Shown here piece by piece: positions 37,663 to 47,089 of a stretch of 64,000 bases of DNA. Every line of letters begins with the position of its first letter. The first letter of the stretch is position 1. Both the position numbers and the translations under genes were made by a program. A model generated the notes under the pieces. It saw only the letters and a list, made by a program, of their open reading frames with translations, was not told the DNA's origin and searched no databases. This stretch comes from Prosthecomicrobium sp. N25. GTDB lineage: Bacteria; Pseudomonadota; Alphaproteobacteria; Rhizobiales; Ancalomicrobiaceae. The stretch is from positions 682,001-746,000 of the forward strand of contig NZ_JBBCAT010000002.1 in assembly GCF_037203705.1 (NCBI RefSeq). The letters are read 5' to 3'.

Positions 37663-39342
37663 TCAGGCTGCCCGGATGGACCGGAAGAAGGCATCCATGT
37701 GCTCGCGCAGGCGGCCGGCCTCGGTGTCGAGGTCCTCGGCCATGCGCAGGAGCTGGTCCGCGTTGGCGGCCGTCGAGGCGACCGCCTGGTCGACGTCGCG
37801 GATGTTGCGGTTGACGTCGTCGGTGGCGCGGGCGGCCTGCGAGACGTTTCGGGCGATCTCGGCCGTGGAGGCGCCCTGCTCCTCAACGGCGCCGGCGACC
37901 GAGACGGTGATGCCGTCGATCTCCTGGATGGTGCCCTGGATCTCCTCGATCGTCTCGGCGGAGCGACGGCTTGTCGCCTGCATGGCGACGATCTGCCGGG
38001 AGATGTCCTCGGTCGCCTTGGCGGTCTGGCTGGCCAGCGCCTTGACCTCGCTGGCCACCACCGCGAAGCCGCGGCCCGCCTCCCCGGCGCGGGCGGCCTC
38101 GATGGTTGCGTTGAGGGCCAGGAGGTTGGTCTGCTCGGCGATGGACCGGATCAGATCGACCACATCGCCGATCCGTTGGGCGGAATCGGTCAGGCCCTGG
38201 ACGGCGGCGGAGGACCGTTCCGCGGTCTCGACCGCCGTGCGGGCCGTGGCGGCGGCGTCGGCGACGCGACGGTTGATCTCGGCGATCGAGGCGGAGAGTT
38301 CCTCGGCGGCCGCCGCGACGGTCTGCACGTTCGCGGTCGTCTGATCGGAGGCGTCGGCGACGGTCCGGGTCTTCACGGTGGTTTCGCGGGCGGCCGCGAT
38401 CTGGTCGCGCGCCGCGGCGGTGACCGTCTCGGCGAGGCCGACCAGGCGGGCGACCACGTCGGCCGCATCGGCCTCGAAGGCCGAGACGGCGTTGCGGAGC
38501 GCTGCCTGACGGTCCTCGCGGGCGCGGTTTTCGGTCTCCAGCGAGCGCTTCAGGTCGTCGGACTCGCGGACCGCCTTGCGGAAGACCTCGACGGCTGCCG
38601 CCATCCGGCCGATCTCGTCCGCCCGGTCGAGGGCCGGGACGGCCACGTCCGTATCGCCCTGCGCGATGCGCGCCATCACGCCGGCCTGGTCCATGATGGG
38701 CCGGGCGATGCGGGCCCGCGCGATCCAGACACCCGTCGCCCCGACCGCCAGGGCGAGGGCGAGGGCGGCGAGCAGGATCATCCGGCCCGTCGCGTGGAGC
38801 CGGCCGATCTCCTCGTAGATCTCCGCGGCGCGGCGGTCATAGGTGGCCGCGAGGCTCTCGAGGTCCCGGTTGAGGGCGGTGCGGACCGCCCGGTTCGCGT
38901 CGTTGTCGCCGAGGGCGCGAGCCGCTTCCGGACCCTGGGCGACGCCGCGGGTGGCCATGTCGTATCGGAAATCGTGGAAGGTCTGGACGCGGGTCCTGAA
39001 CTCGTCGAAGGCGGCGCGATCGGTCGGCTCGATCAGGGATTCCCATTCGCCGACGATGCGCAGCATGGTGTCCGCGTAGCGCCTCAGGCTCTCGGAGAAG
39101 GGGCGTGCGGCGGCACCGTCCTTGGCCATGTAGATGCCGCGCGACTCCATCACGGTGGCATAGACGAGGCCGTTCAGGCGTTCCACGTTGGCGGTGCCGC
39201 GCAGGGTACGCTCGAGGCGCTGGCTCAAGGCATTCTCGGCCCCCGCCTGCCAGACGCCGAGCGAGCCGATCCCAAGGGCGGCGGCGAGGGCGAGCCCGAA
39301 CAGGGCCGACAGTTTGGTCGAGATGGTCAGGCGATGGATCAT
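37663..39342 (-). CDS. methyl-accepting chemotaxis protein
   Basis: Membrane chemoreceptor. 559 residues from ATG 39342 ([19 protein letters not shown]). TM1 about 10-32, periplasmic four-helix sensor about 33-188, TM2 about 190-212 ([19 protein letters not shown]), HAMP about 212-265 ([21 protein letters not shown]), then the long signalling coiled coil with the conserved tip [18 protein letters not shown] near 400. There is no CheR-binding pentapeptide at the C-terminus. Sensing specificity unknown. Single gene; the 230-bp space upstream holds no gene and is locally AT-rich. Confidence 0.93.
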   Translation of the reverse strand: MIHRLTISTKLSALFGLALAAALGIGSLGVWQAGAENALSQRLERTLRGTANVERLNGLVYATVMESRGIYMAKDGAAARPFSESLRRYADTMLRIVGEWESLIEPTDRAAFDEFRTRVQTFHDFRYDMATRGVAQGPEAARALGDNDANRAVRTALNRDLESLAATYDRRAAEIYEEIGRLHATGRMILLAALALALAVGATGVWIARARIARPIMDQAGVMARIAQGDTDVAVPALDRADEIGRMAAAVEVFRKAVRESDDLKRSLETENRAREDRQAALRNAVSAFEADAADVVARLVGLAETVTAAARDQIAAARETTVKTRTVADASDQTTANVQTVAAAAEELSASIAEINRRVADAAATARTAVETAERSSAAVQGLTDSAQRIGDVVDLIRSIAEQTNLLALNATIEAARAGEAGRGFAVVASEVKALASQTAKATEDISRQIVAMQATSRRSAETIEEIQGTIQEIDGITVSVAGAVEEQGASTAEIARNVSQAARATDDVNRNIRDVDQAVASTAANADQLLRMAEDLDTEAGRLREHMDAFFRSIRAA

Positions 39343-39572
39343 GGCGCGCTCCGGCCGTTGCTGGCCTCGGGGATACACTGAAACGTGTAAAATGGGGGTA
39401 AACACGTACTATACTCGTCAGCTTCCATAACGGGCGCGCCTCGGATAATCGGTCGCAGGTGTCGTCGATCTCAGGATGCCGCAGGAGTTCTCGCGCGATC
39501 TCGTTCTTGCAATCAATATTGCGGAGCGGCGCGATGAATCCATGATGCCGGTTTTTTCCCCGCTTGCGGCAC

Positions 39573-40652
39573 CTATACGCCGTAACGGGTCTCCGGGGGG
39601 CGATCCGCCGTTCCGACGCTGTCTGGATCTACGCTGGATGAGGCGGCCGTTCTTTCGTTCCATTCGCCGGCCTCTGATTTCTGTCGATCAGGTCCTGTCG
39701 GTCGCCGGCCGTGAGGGGACACGGTTCGCAGGGCCCCGGACCGGGCCACGCCGAACGAAGGGGGACACGCCGGCCGGTCCCGGCCGAGGCGGCGGGAACG
39801 CGCGCGCAGCCGGGCGGCCAGGCGGTCGACGGCGGCGCGGGCCTCGTGGGGGCGGCCGTGATGCAGGGCGTGTCCGACGTCCGGGTAGACGCGCACGTCG
39901 GCGCGGGGCAGGAGGCCCGCGACCCAGGGCAGGTGCCAGTCCGGGTCCGCGACGCCGTCGAGGCTGCCATGCAGGATCTCGGCGGCGACCGACCGGCCAG
40001 CGAGGCCCGGGGCGGCGGCCTCCAGGCAGTCGTTGAAGGCGCGCAATTCCGCCGCCATGGTCAGGACGGCCCGGGAACGCCCGGCATGCAGGTACGGGAA
40101 GCCGGCGAAGTAGTCGGGAACCGCGTGAGGCTTCAAGGCCGCGGCGAGCAGGCGGGGTCCGAGCGCAGGAGCGACCGCGGGGATCACCGACTTGCGGATG
40201 AAGGGGCCGACCAGCGGCGCGACGGCAGCCCGCAGCATCGGCAGGGCGGCATGGGGGGTCGGCCGGCAGAAGCCGGCCAGCAGGACGAGGCCGGCGACAC
40301 GCTCGGGGGCGGTCGCCTCCAGGCACAGCGCCGGCCCGGCGCCCAGCGAATGGGCGGCCACGATCACCGTCTCGAGCCGGAGCCGGTCCAGGAGGCCGGC
40401 GAGCCACGCCGCCTGCCGGTCGGCGCCCTCGCGGCCGTCCGGCAGCGGCTCGCTGTAGCCGTATCCGGGGCGATCCGGCGCGATCAGGAGATAGCCGCGG
40501 CGCGCCAGGGGTTCGAAAGGCGGCAGGATCTCCTCCGCCAGGCTGCCGCAGCCGTGCAGGAGCAGGACCGGCGTGCCGCCCTGCCCGATCACGTGCAGGT
40601 GCGCGACCCGGCCCTCCACATCGATGAAATGCCCCAGCCTCGGTGCCGTCAT
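39573..40652 (-). CDS. alpha/beta hydrolase with unusual C-terminal extension
   Basis: 359 residues, start MTAPRLGHFIDVEG with GAGGAGG upstream. Typical fold to about residue 285: LLLHGCGSLAE (oxyanion), DRPGYGYSEPL, nucleophile elbow AAHSLGAGPAL, catalytic His in YPDVGHALHHG. From residue 285 to the TAG the sequence (RSRRLGRDRPACPPSFGVARSG onward) is about 75 residues of low-complexity, Arg/Ser/Pro-rich text. That looks like translation past a lost stop or frameshift into former 3' DNA. Substrate unknown; an esterase or haloperoxidase-like role is possible. Confidence 0.78.
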   Translation of the reverse strand: MTAPRLGHFIDVEGRVAHLHVIGQGGTPVLLLHGCGSLAEEILPPFEPLARRGYLLIAPDRPGYGYSEPLPDGREGADRQAAWLAGLLDRLRLETVIVAAHSLGAGPALCLEATAPERVAGLVLLAGFCRPTPHAALPMLRAAVAPLVGPFIRKSVIPAVAPALGPRLLAAALKPHAVPDYFAGFPYLHAGRSRAVLTMAAELRAFNDCLEAAAPGLAGRSVAAEILHGSLDGVADPDWHLPWVAGLLPRADVRVYPDVGHALHHGRPHEARAAVDRLAARLRARSRRLGRDRPACPPSFGVARSGALRTVSPHGRRPTGPDRQKSEAGEWNERTAASSSVDPDSVGTADRPPETRYGV

Positions 40653-40724
40653 GCCGCGCCTCCTCGCGCGGCACCAACGCGGCGGCCGCCGGGCGGTTCG
40701 CTTCGGCTCGGCCGTGGGACGGGG

Positions 40725-41702
40725 TCAACCGCGGAAGAAGGACGACGAGAAGGTCGTCATCGTGTTGTACTGGTTGATCACCTGGTTGACGTGGATGCTG
40801 TAGAAGGGGCCCTGGGCGTCGCGGCCCCGGATCTTGTCCTTCAACTCGCGCAGATTGCCGAGGAGGCTCTTCGGCATGGTGTCGAAGGCGCTCGACTTGC
40901 CGCCGGCGAGGACGGCCGCGTCGAACTCGCGGACCGCGACCGCGTAGGCCTCCACGGCCCGGTCATAGGCGGGGATGTCGGCCTTGCGGGGATCGCGCGG
41001 GACGGCGTCGACGGCCTTTTCGGCGAGGATCATGACGCGCCGGGTGTGCCAGCGCATGCTCTTGCCCTCGGTCCGCTCGAGACGGGCGAGTTCCTGGCCG
41101 TCCAGGCTCGCCTTGAGGGCGCGGTGCTCCCCGTCGAGGCGCTCGCGCGCGTCGAGCAGCGCCTTGAAGGCCGGTATCAGCCGCTCGTGCAGGGCCTTGC
41201 CTCCGGCCATGCCGTCGGCCTTGTAGTCCTTGCGCTCGTAGTAGCCCTCGGCCTCGTTGATCACGGGCGCGGCGGACTCGAAGGCGGCGGCGAGTTCCAG
41301 CATGGCCTGATCGAGGGCAGGGACGGCCGGCGCCTCCCCGGCCGCCTTGCGGGTGCGGGCGCCGGCATCCTTCACGGAGGTGGGGGAGACGGAGTAGAGG
41401 CCGTAGATGATGCGCTCCCGGCCGGTCGGCCCCTTCTTGAGGTCCACCCAGGAGGCGTAGCGGCCGTAGGACTCCTTGGCACGCAGCGTATCGTTGAGCA
41501 GCTTCACGGCGACGTTCGACTTGGCGATCCAGAGAGCCAGCTCGTCGTCCTTGAGGTCGGGCACCACGACGGTCGCCGCGAAGGGATTGGCCGACTGGGC
41601 CCCCGCCGCGGCAGGGGCGAGCAGGAGGGCGAGCAGGGTCGCGAGGGCGAGGAACGGGCGCAAGGACGTCTCCGGCGTGGCTGGCTGGCGGGACGGGACC
41701 AT
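40725..41702 (-). CDS. DUF3829 (YiiG-like) exported protein
   Basis: 325 residues from ATG 41702; signal peptide about 1-35 (LRPFLALATLLALLLAPAAAGA). The body is mostly alpha-helical with conserved DFIxNS-like spots: LNDTLRAKESYGRYASWVDLKKGPTG, YYERKDYKADGMAGGKALHERL, NQVINQYNTMTTFSSSFF. The YYERKDYKDD-type motif is the DUF3829 hallmark. No Cys after the signal, so not a lipoprotein here. Function unknown. Same strand and 72 bp upstream of the hydrolase gene. Confidence 0.8.
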   Translation of the reverse strand: MVPSRQPATPETSLRPFLALATLLALLLAPAAAGAQSANPFAATVVVPDLKDDELALWIAKSNVAVKLLNDTLRAKESYGRYASWVDLKKGPTGRERIIYGLYSVSPTSVKDAGARTRKAAGEAPAVPALDQAMLELAAAFESAAPVINEAEGYYERKDYKADGMAGGKALHERLIPAFKALLDARERLDGEHRALKASLDGQELARLERTEGKSMRWHTRRVMILAEKAVDAVPRDPRKADIPAYDRAVEAYAVAVREFDAAVLAGGKSSAFDTMPKSLLGNLRELKDKIRGRDAQGPFYSIHVNQVINQYNTMTTFSSSFFRG

Positions 41703-41857
41703 AGCGCCGGCTTGTTTCGCCCTGATTACCTGAACGGCAACGCTCTTCCGGTCCGGGCGGCGGAAGCGGCCTGACGGAACTGTGATTACAGTTACGCGCT
41801 CGGCCGTACCCACCCGCCGGGATCGTCGGCTACAAGCCCCGCCTGGAGGCATCGCGG

Positions 41858-43576
41858 ATGGGGTCTGGTTCGGAGCGGATGGCCGAGGAGGCGACGGTCA
41901 GGACGGCCGACCTGCGGCGCCTGCACGGCGCTGCGGGGCTGGTGCTGGTCGCCTTCCTGGCCAGTCATTTCGCCGTTCATGCCTGCGGATTGATGGGCCT
42001 CGCCACCGTCGGGTGGCTCGGCCGGCAGTTCGCGGCGGTCTGGGGCAGCCCGGTGGGGCTCGGGCTGCTCGCGGTCGCCTTCCTGGTGCACTACCTGGCG
42101 GCGCTGAACCTCATCTACCGCCGCCGGCGGCTGACGGGGTTGCGGACCACGGACGTGCTGCAGCTGGTGCTCGGTCTTTCCATTCCGCCGCTTCTCGCCG
42201 GCCATGCGCTCGGGGCGGCGGTGGCGGGCGGCGGCTACGGGCGGGTCCTCTACGTGCTCGGGGTGGCGGACCCGGGTGCCGCGCTGATGCAACTGGCGCT
42301 TTCCACGGTGGTATGGGGCCATGCCGCGATCGGGCTCTGGAATCGCTACCGGTTCCGGTCCTGGTACCTGCGCGGACGGGCCTGGGCGATCGGGATCGTG
42401 GTCGGGCTGCCGCTGCTCGGGATCGCCGGCGCCCTCACCGCGGGGCGCGAGGTGGTGGTGCGCGCCGAGCGGCCGGAGTGGGTCGCGGAGACGATCGCGC
42501 CGCGGCTGCCCGATGCGGAGACGGCCGAGACGATCCGGCGCGCGGGCCTGCTCGTCGTCGCCTTCCACGCCTTCTCGGTCGCGATGGTGTTCGCGGCGCG
42601 GCGGGCGCGCGCGGCGGCGGAGCGGCGGCGCGGACAGATGAGGGTCGGCTATCCGGACCATCGCTTCGCGCTGATCGCGCCCGGCACCACGGTCCTGGAG
42701 GCGAGTCGGTCGATCGGCCTCCCGCACGCCTCGGTCTGCGGCGGGCGCGGCCGCTGCTCGACCTGCCGGGTTCGGGTGATCCGGGGCGCGCAGTCGCTGA
42801 GCCCGGCACAACCCGGGGAGGTCAAGGTGCTGGGCCATGCCGGCATTGAGCCGGGAACGCGGCTCGGCTGCCAGGCGCGTGTCTACGGGGACGTGGACGT
42901 GGTGCCGCTGGTCTCCCCGGCCGCGGGTCAGTCGGACCTGCTGGCGCGGGACGAGCGGCGGGACGGGCGGGAGGAGCACCTGGCCGTCCTGTTCGCGGAC
43001 CTGCGCGGCTTCACGGCCTTCGCGGAGCACCGCCTGCCCTACGACACCGTCTTCGTCCTCAACCGGTTCGCCGCGCTGATGCAGGATGCGATCGAGGGAT
43101 CGGGCGGCCGGATCGACAAGTTCCTGGGCGACGGCGTGATGGCGATCTTCGGGTTCGGGGACGGGCGGCGCGCCTGCCGGCAGGCGCTCGCGGCGGCGGT
43201 CGCCATGCAGGCGGCGGTCGGGCGGCTCAACGAGCAGCTCGGTGAGACGCTCGGAACCGAGTTCCGCCTGGGGATCGGCATCCACTACGGCTCGGCGGTG
43301 GTCGGCAGTATCGGGGTCGGCCCGGCCGCCTCGGTCACGGTCATCGGGGACGTGGTGAACACGGCCAGCCGGCTCGAACAGGCCACCAAGGCCTTGTCGG
43401 TCGCGGTGGTGGCCAGCACGGCCGTGCTCGCCGAGGCGGGACTGCCCGAGGGCCTCGGGGAGCGCCGGCGGGAGGCGGTTCCGGGACGATCGGCGCCGCT
43501 CGAGGTGGTCGCCTTCCGCGACCTCGGGGTGCTCGAGCGGGCACTCGCCGGGGAGGAGCCGGCCCTCGTGCGGTGA
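41858..43576 (+). CDS. membrane adenylate/guanylate cyclase with cytochrome b-like and 2Fe-2S domains
   Basis: 572 residues in three parts. Residues about 20-240: five to six helices with His pairs (SHFAVHACG, HYLAALNLIYR, WGHAAIGLWNRYR), like SdhC-type haem b anchors. About 255-350: a 2Fe-2S ferredoxin with C294, C300, C303 and C338. About 372-560: a class III cyclase domain with metal Asp D381 (FADLRGF) and D425 (FLGDG), preceded by K421. Related SdhC-anchored cyclases (CyaC of Sinorhizobium) bind haem and respond to redox state. It would turn quinone or redox state into cAMP or cGMP; the nucleotide is not certain. Confidence 0.9.
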   Translation: MGSGSERMAEEATVRTADLRRLHGAAGLVLVAFLASHFAVHACGLMGLATVGWLGRQFAAVWGSPVGLGLLAVAFLVHYLAALNLIYRRRRLTGLRTTDVLQLVLGLSIPPLLAGHALGAAVAGGGYGRVLYVLGVADPGAALMQLALSTVVWGHAAIGLWNRYRFRSWYLRGRAWAIGIVVGLPLLGIAGALTAGREVVVRAERPEWVAETIAPRLPDAETAETIRRAGLLVVAFHAFSVAMVFAARRARAAAERRRGQMRVGYPDHRFALIAPGTTVLEASRSIGLPHASVCGGRGRCSTCRVRVIRGAQSLSPAQPGEVKVLGHAGIEPGTRLGCQARVYGDVDVVPLVSPAAGQSDLLARDERRDGREEHLAVLFADLRGFTAFAEHRLPYDTVFVLNRFAALMQDAIEGSGGRIDKFLGDGVMAIFGFGDGRRACRQALAAAVAMQAAVGRLNEQLGETLGTEFRLGIGIHYGSAVVGSIGVGPAASVTVIGDVVNTASRLEQATKALSVAVVASTAVLAEAGLPEGLGERRREAVPGRSAPLEVVAFRDLGVLERALAGEEPALVR

Positions 43577-43607
43577 CGGGCGCGCCGGACCCCGGCCGCC
43601 GCGCCGT

Positions 43608-45038
43608 TCACTTCACCAGGACGTTCTTGAAGAGCCAGGGCTCGTTCTCCTCGACGTCCTCCGGGAAGAGGCCCGGCCGGCCGTCGAGGGGGGTCCAGTC
43701 GGTGTAGACGCCGATCACGGGACCCAGGTAGGGGCGCTGGACCTCGAGGCAGCGGCGGTAGTCCATCTCGTCGGCCTCGACGATGCCGGCCTCGGGGTTG
43801 TCGAGCGCCCAGACCATGCCGGCGAGCACCGCCGAGGAGACCTGCAGGCCGGTGGCGTTCTGGTGGGGCGCGAGCAGGCGGGTCTCCTCGATGGAGAGCT
43901 GCGAGCCGAACCAGTAGGCGTTCTTGGCATGGCCGTAGAGAAGGACGCCGAGCTCGTCGACGCCGTCGACGATCTCGTGCTCGTCGAGGATGTGGTTCGC
44001 CGGCTGCTTGCGGCCGGCGGCACCGAACATCTCATGGAGCGACAGGACGGCGTCGTTGGCCGGGTGGTAGGCGTAGTGGCAGGTCGGCCGGTACTGCGGG
44101 TTGCGGCCCTCGCCGACCGTGAAGTAGTCGGCGATCGAGATGGACTCGTTGTGGGTGACCAGGAAGCCGTATTGCGGGCCCGGGGTCGGGCACCAGGTGC
44201 GCACGCGCGTGTTGGCGCCGGGCTGCATGAGGTAGATCGCGGCCTGGCAGCCGGTCTCGTGGCGGCGGCCGTTGGACGGCATCCAGGACTCATGCGTGCC
44301 CCAGCCGAGTTCGGCGGGCTGCAGGCCCTCCGAGACGAAGCCCTCGACCGACCAGGTGTTGACGAACACGTTCAGCGGCTTCGGGTTCTTCGAGCGTTGC
44401 GTGTCCCGCTCGGCGATGTGGATGCCCTTGACGCCGGCTCGCTGCATCAGGCTCGCCCAGCCCTCGCGGTCGGACGGCTCGTGGAAGTCGAGGCCGGTGT
44501 CGCGGGCGATGTCGACGAGGGCCTGCTTGACGAACCAGGACACCATGCCGGGATTGGCGCCGCAGCAGGAGACGGCCGTCGTGCCGCCGGGCGAGCGGGC
44601 CTTCTCGGCGCGCACGGTTTCGCGCAGCGCGTAGTTGGAGCGGGCGGCCGGGCCGGCGCTCTGGTCGAAGTAGAAGCCCAGCCAGGGCTCCACGACGGTG
44701 TCGATGTAGAGGACGCCGAGCTCGCGGCAGAGCTTCATCAGGTCGAGGGACGAGGTGTCGACCGAGAGGTTCACGCAGAAGCCGCGGCCGCCGCCCTCGG
44801 TGAGGAAGGGCGTGAGCAGGTCGCGGTAGTTCTCGCGGGTGACCGCCTGGTGGACGAAGCGGTAGCCGCGCTCGTCGACAAGGGCGCGGTCGCCGTCGTA
44901 GGGGTCGATGACGGTGAGGCGCGTCCTGTCGAAGGCGAAGTGCCGTTCGATGAGGGGCAGCGTGCCCTTGCCGATCGAGCCGAAGCCGATCATCACGATC
45001 GGGCCGTCGATGGTGTGATAGACGGGCCAGTTGCTCAT
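43608..45038 (-). CDS. hss: homospermidine synthase
   Basis: NAD-dependent enzyme that makes sym-homospermidine from putrescine. 476 residues from ATG 45038 (MSNWPVYHTIDGPIVMIGFG) behind GGGAGAG. Rossmann fold IVMIGFGSIGKGTLPL (14-29), NADH-binding VIDPYDGD, and conserved VSCCGANPGMVSWFVKQAL, HESWMPSNGRRHETGC, NHILDEHEIVDGVDELG. Length matches alphaproteobacterial Hss. Lies downstream of the GNAT and ornithine decarboxylase genes on the same strand, so the block supplies putrescine and converts it; stops face the cyclase gene 31 bp away. Confidence 0.95.
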   Translation of the reverse strand: MSNWPVYHTIDGPIVMIGFGSIGKGTLPLIERHFAFDRTRLTVIDPYDGDRALVDERGYRFVHQAVTRENYRDLLTPFLTEGGGRGFCVNLSVDTSSLDLMKLCRELGVLYIDTVVEPWLGFYFDQSAGPAARSNYALRETVRAEKARSPGGTTAVSCCGANPGMVSWFVKQALVDIARDTGLDFHEPSDREGWASLMQRAGVKGIHIAERDTQRSKNPKPLNVFVNTWSVEGFVSEGLQPAELGWGTHESWMPSNGRRHETGCQAAIYLMQPGANTRVRTWCPTPGPQYGFLVTHNESISIADYFTVGEGRNPQYRPTCHYAYHPANDAVLSLHEMFGAAGRKQPANHILDEHEIVDGVDELGVLLYGHAKNAYWFGSQLSIEETRLLAPHQNATGLQVSSAVLAGMVWALDNPEAGIVEADEMDYRRCLEVQRPYLGPVIGVYTDWTPLDGRPGLFPEDVEENEPWLFKNVLVK

Positions 45039-45218
45039 CGCGGGCTCTCCCAGGCGGCGCTTGATCAGGCGTGTGCGGTGCAATAGCGCGACCGCGGCGG
45101 GGGATCAACGGAAAGGAACCGCCGGCGCGGCGATTCGGGGTCGCACGGACGGGCCGACGCGGCGGTCCGGCCGGCTGCCGAACCGCCACGCGGGCCTCAT
45201 GTCACGGGTGGATGGCCC

Positions 45219-45797
45219 TCAGCCCGCCGCGCGCCGGGGGCCGACTTGGCCGGCCGTACCGAACACCGCCTCGGCGGTCGGCTCGGCCTCGGCCGGCGCG
45301 CCGGTCGGGACGAGCAGGCCGGCCGTGCCGGCCAGCGCCCCGGGGACGAGCTCGCGGGCGAGCAGGCGGTGGCGCTCGTAGGGGCCAGGCAGGCGCAGGT
45401 CGCCGGTCGGCTCGGCGGAGAAGCCGAAGCGGGCGTAGTAGGGGGCGTCGCCGACCAGGATCACGGCGGCGTGGCCGAGCGCCGCCGCCCGGGCGAGCGC
45501 GGCCTCCATCAGGCGCGAGCCGATGCCGTCACCCTGGCGGGAAGGCTCGACCGCCAGGGGGCCGAGCAGGAGCACCGGGCGCAGGCCGTCGTTCGACGGC
45601 ACGGCGGCATGCCACAGGCGCACGGTGCCGACCAGGGCGTCGCCGTCGCGGGCGACGAGCGACAGGCCCTCGGCCGGGCGGCGCCCGTCGCGGACGCGCG
45701 CGGACGTCTTCAGGAAGCGGGCCTGTCCCATGGCGCGGTCGAGGAGAGCCTCGCGCCGTCCGACATCGGACGGCGCCTCGCGATCGATAACGATCAT
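45219..45797 (-). CDS. GNAT N-acetyltransferase
   Basis: 192 residues, start MIVIDREAPSDVGRREALLD. GNAT motifs: ALVGTVRLWHAAV, LLLGPLAVEPSRQGDGIGSRLM (acetyl-CoA loop R-Q-G-D-G-I-G), and YYARFGFSAEP. This is the YhbS/putative N-acetyltransferase layout (strand - SRQGxGIGxxLM - FYxRFGF). Located between ornithine decarboxylase and homospermidine synthase, so a polyamine or amine acceptor is tempting but unproven; YhbS proteins have other roles. Residues after 150 are Ala/Pro-rich. Confidence 0.87.
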   Translation of the reverse strand: MIVIDREAPSDVGRREALLDRAMGQARFLKTSARVRDGRRPAEGLSLVARDGDALVGTVRLWHAAVPSNDGLRPVLLLGPLAVEPSRQGDGIGSRLMEAALARAAALGHAAVILVGDAPYYARFGFSAEPTGDLRLPGPYERHRLLARELVPGALAGTAGLLVPTGAPAEAEPTAEAVFGTAGQVGPRRAAG

Positions 45798-45958
45798 GGC
45801 GTCGGACTTTCCGGGTATACCGTCAGAGGTGGACAAGCCGGCGGGAAGCCCCGCCGGGCGCTCGTCGCAAGGCCGTGGACCGGGCGTCTCGCCCGCTCTC
45901 GACTCCTCGGAGGGCCGTGGGTTCCGGCCGGTACGGCAGCGGGCCGAGCCGCCGCCGA

Positions 45959-47089
45959 TCAGATCACGTAGGCCTTCAGCGGCGCGAAGCCGTTGAAGGC
46001 GACGGCCGAGTAGGTGGTCGTGTAGGCGCCCGTGCCTTCGATCAGGACCTCGTCGCCGATCTCCAACGAGACCGGCAGGTCGTAGGGGGTCTTCTCGTAG
46101 AGCACGTCGACGGAGTCGCAGGTCGGCCCGGCGATGACGCAGGGCGCCTTCTCGTCCGCGTCCCGGTCGGTCAGGATCGGGTAGCGGATCGCCTCGTCCA
46201 TGGTCTCGGCGAGGCCGCCGAACTTGCCGATGTCGAGGTAGACCCAGCGCACCTCGTCCTTCAGCGACTTCTGCGAGATCAGCACCACCTCGGCCTTGAT
46301 CACGCCGGCGCCGCCGACCATGCCGCGGCCCGGCTCGATGATCGTCTCGGGGATCCGGTTGCCGAAATGCTTGCGGATCGCCCCGGTGATCGACTGGCCG
46401 TAGGCGCCGACCTCCGGCACCTGCTTCAGGTAGCGGGTCGGGAAGCCGCCGCCCATGTTGACCATGCGGAGCTGGATGCCGCGCTCGGCCATCTCGCGGA
46501 AGATCGCGGCGGCCGAGGCGAGCGCCCCGTCCCAGGCCTCGGTGTTGCGCTGCTGCGAGCCGACGTGGAAGGACACGCCATAGGCGTCGAGGCCGAGCCG
46601 GTGGGCGTGCTCGAGCACGTCCGGGGCCATCTCGGGATCGCAGCCGAACTTGCGCGAAAGCGGCCACTCGGCGTCCGCGCCGTCCGAGAGGATGCGGCAG
46701 AAGACGCGCGACCTGGGCGCCGCACGGGCGACCTTCTCGACCTCGGCGCGGCAGTCGACCGCGTAGAGGCGGACGCCGAGCTCGAAGGCGCGCGCGACGT
46801 CGCGCTCCTTCTTGATCGTGTTGCCGAAGGAGATCCGGTCCGCGGTGGCGCCGGCGGCCAGCGCCATCTCGATCTCGGGGATCGAGGCGCAATCGAAGGA
46901 CGACCCGAGCTCGGCGAGGAGCGTCAGGATCTCGGGCGCCGGGTTGGCCTTCACCGCGTAGAAGACGCGGGTGTCCGGCATGGCGCGGGCGAAGGAGAGG
47001 TACTTGTCGCGCACGACGTCGAGGTCGACCACGAGGCAGGGGCCCTCGGGACGTCGGGTGCGGAGGAATTCGCGAATCCGGGCGGTCAT
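45959..47089 (-). CDS. ornithine decarboxylase, fold type III (eukaryotic-like)
   Basis: Makes putrescine from ornithine (some members also use lysine). 376 residues from ATG 47089 (MTARIREFLRTRRPEG), with GGGAG seven nt upstream; an ATG at 47107 is the alternative. PLP Lys in FYAVKANP (about 47), the phosphate loop NMGGGFPTRYL, EPGRGMVGGAG, and the active-site Cys motif GPTCDSVDVLY with the substrate Asp in the same loop. No regulatory extension. A leader of about 420 nt precedes it and Hss lies downstream, so it heads the polyamine unit. Confidence 0.93.
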   Translation of the reverse strand: MTARIREFLRTRRPEGPCLVVDLDVVRDKYLSFARAMPDTRVFYAVKANPAPEILTLLAELGSSFDCASIPEIEMALAAGATADRISFGNTIKKERDVARAFELGVRLYAVDCRAEVEKVARAAPRSRVFCRILSDGADAEWPLSRKFGCDPEMAPDVLEHAHRLGLDAYGVSFHVGSQQRNTEAWDGALASAAAIFREMAERGIQLRMVNMGGGFPTRYLKQVPEVGAYGQSITGAIRKHFGNRIPETIIEPGRGMVGGAGVIKAEVVLISQKSLKDEVRWVYLDIGKFGGLAETMDEAIRYPILTDRDADEKAPCVIAGPTCDSVDVLYEKTPYDLPVSLEIGDEVLIEGTGAYTTTYSAVAFNGFAPLKAYVI

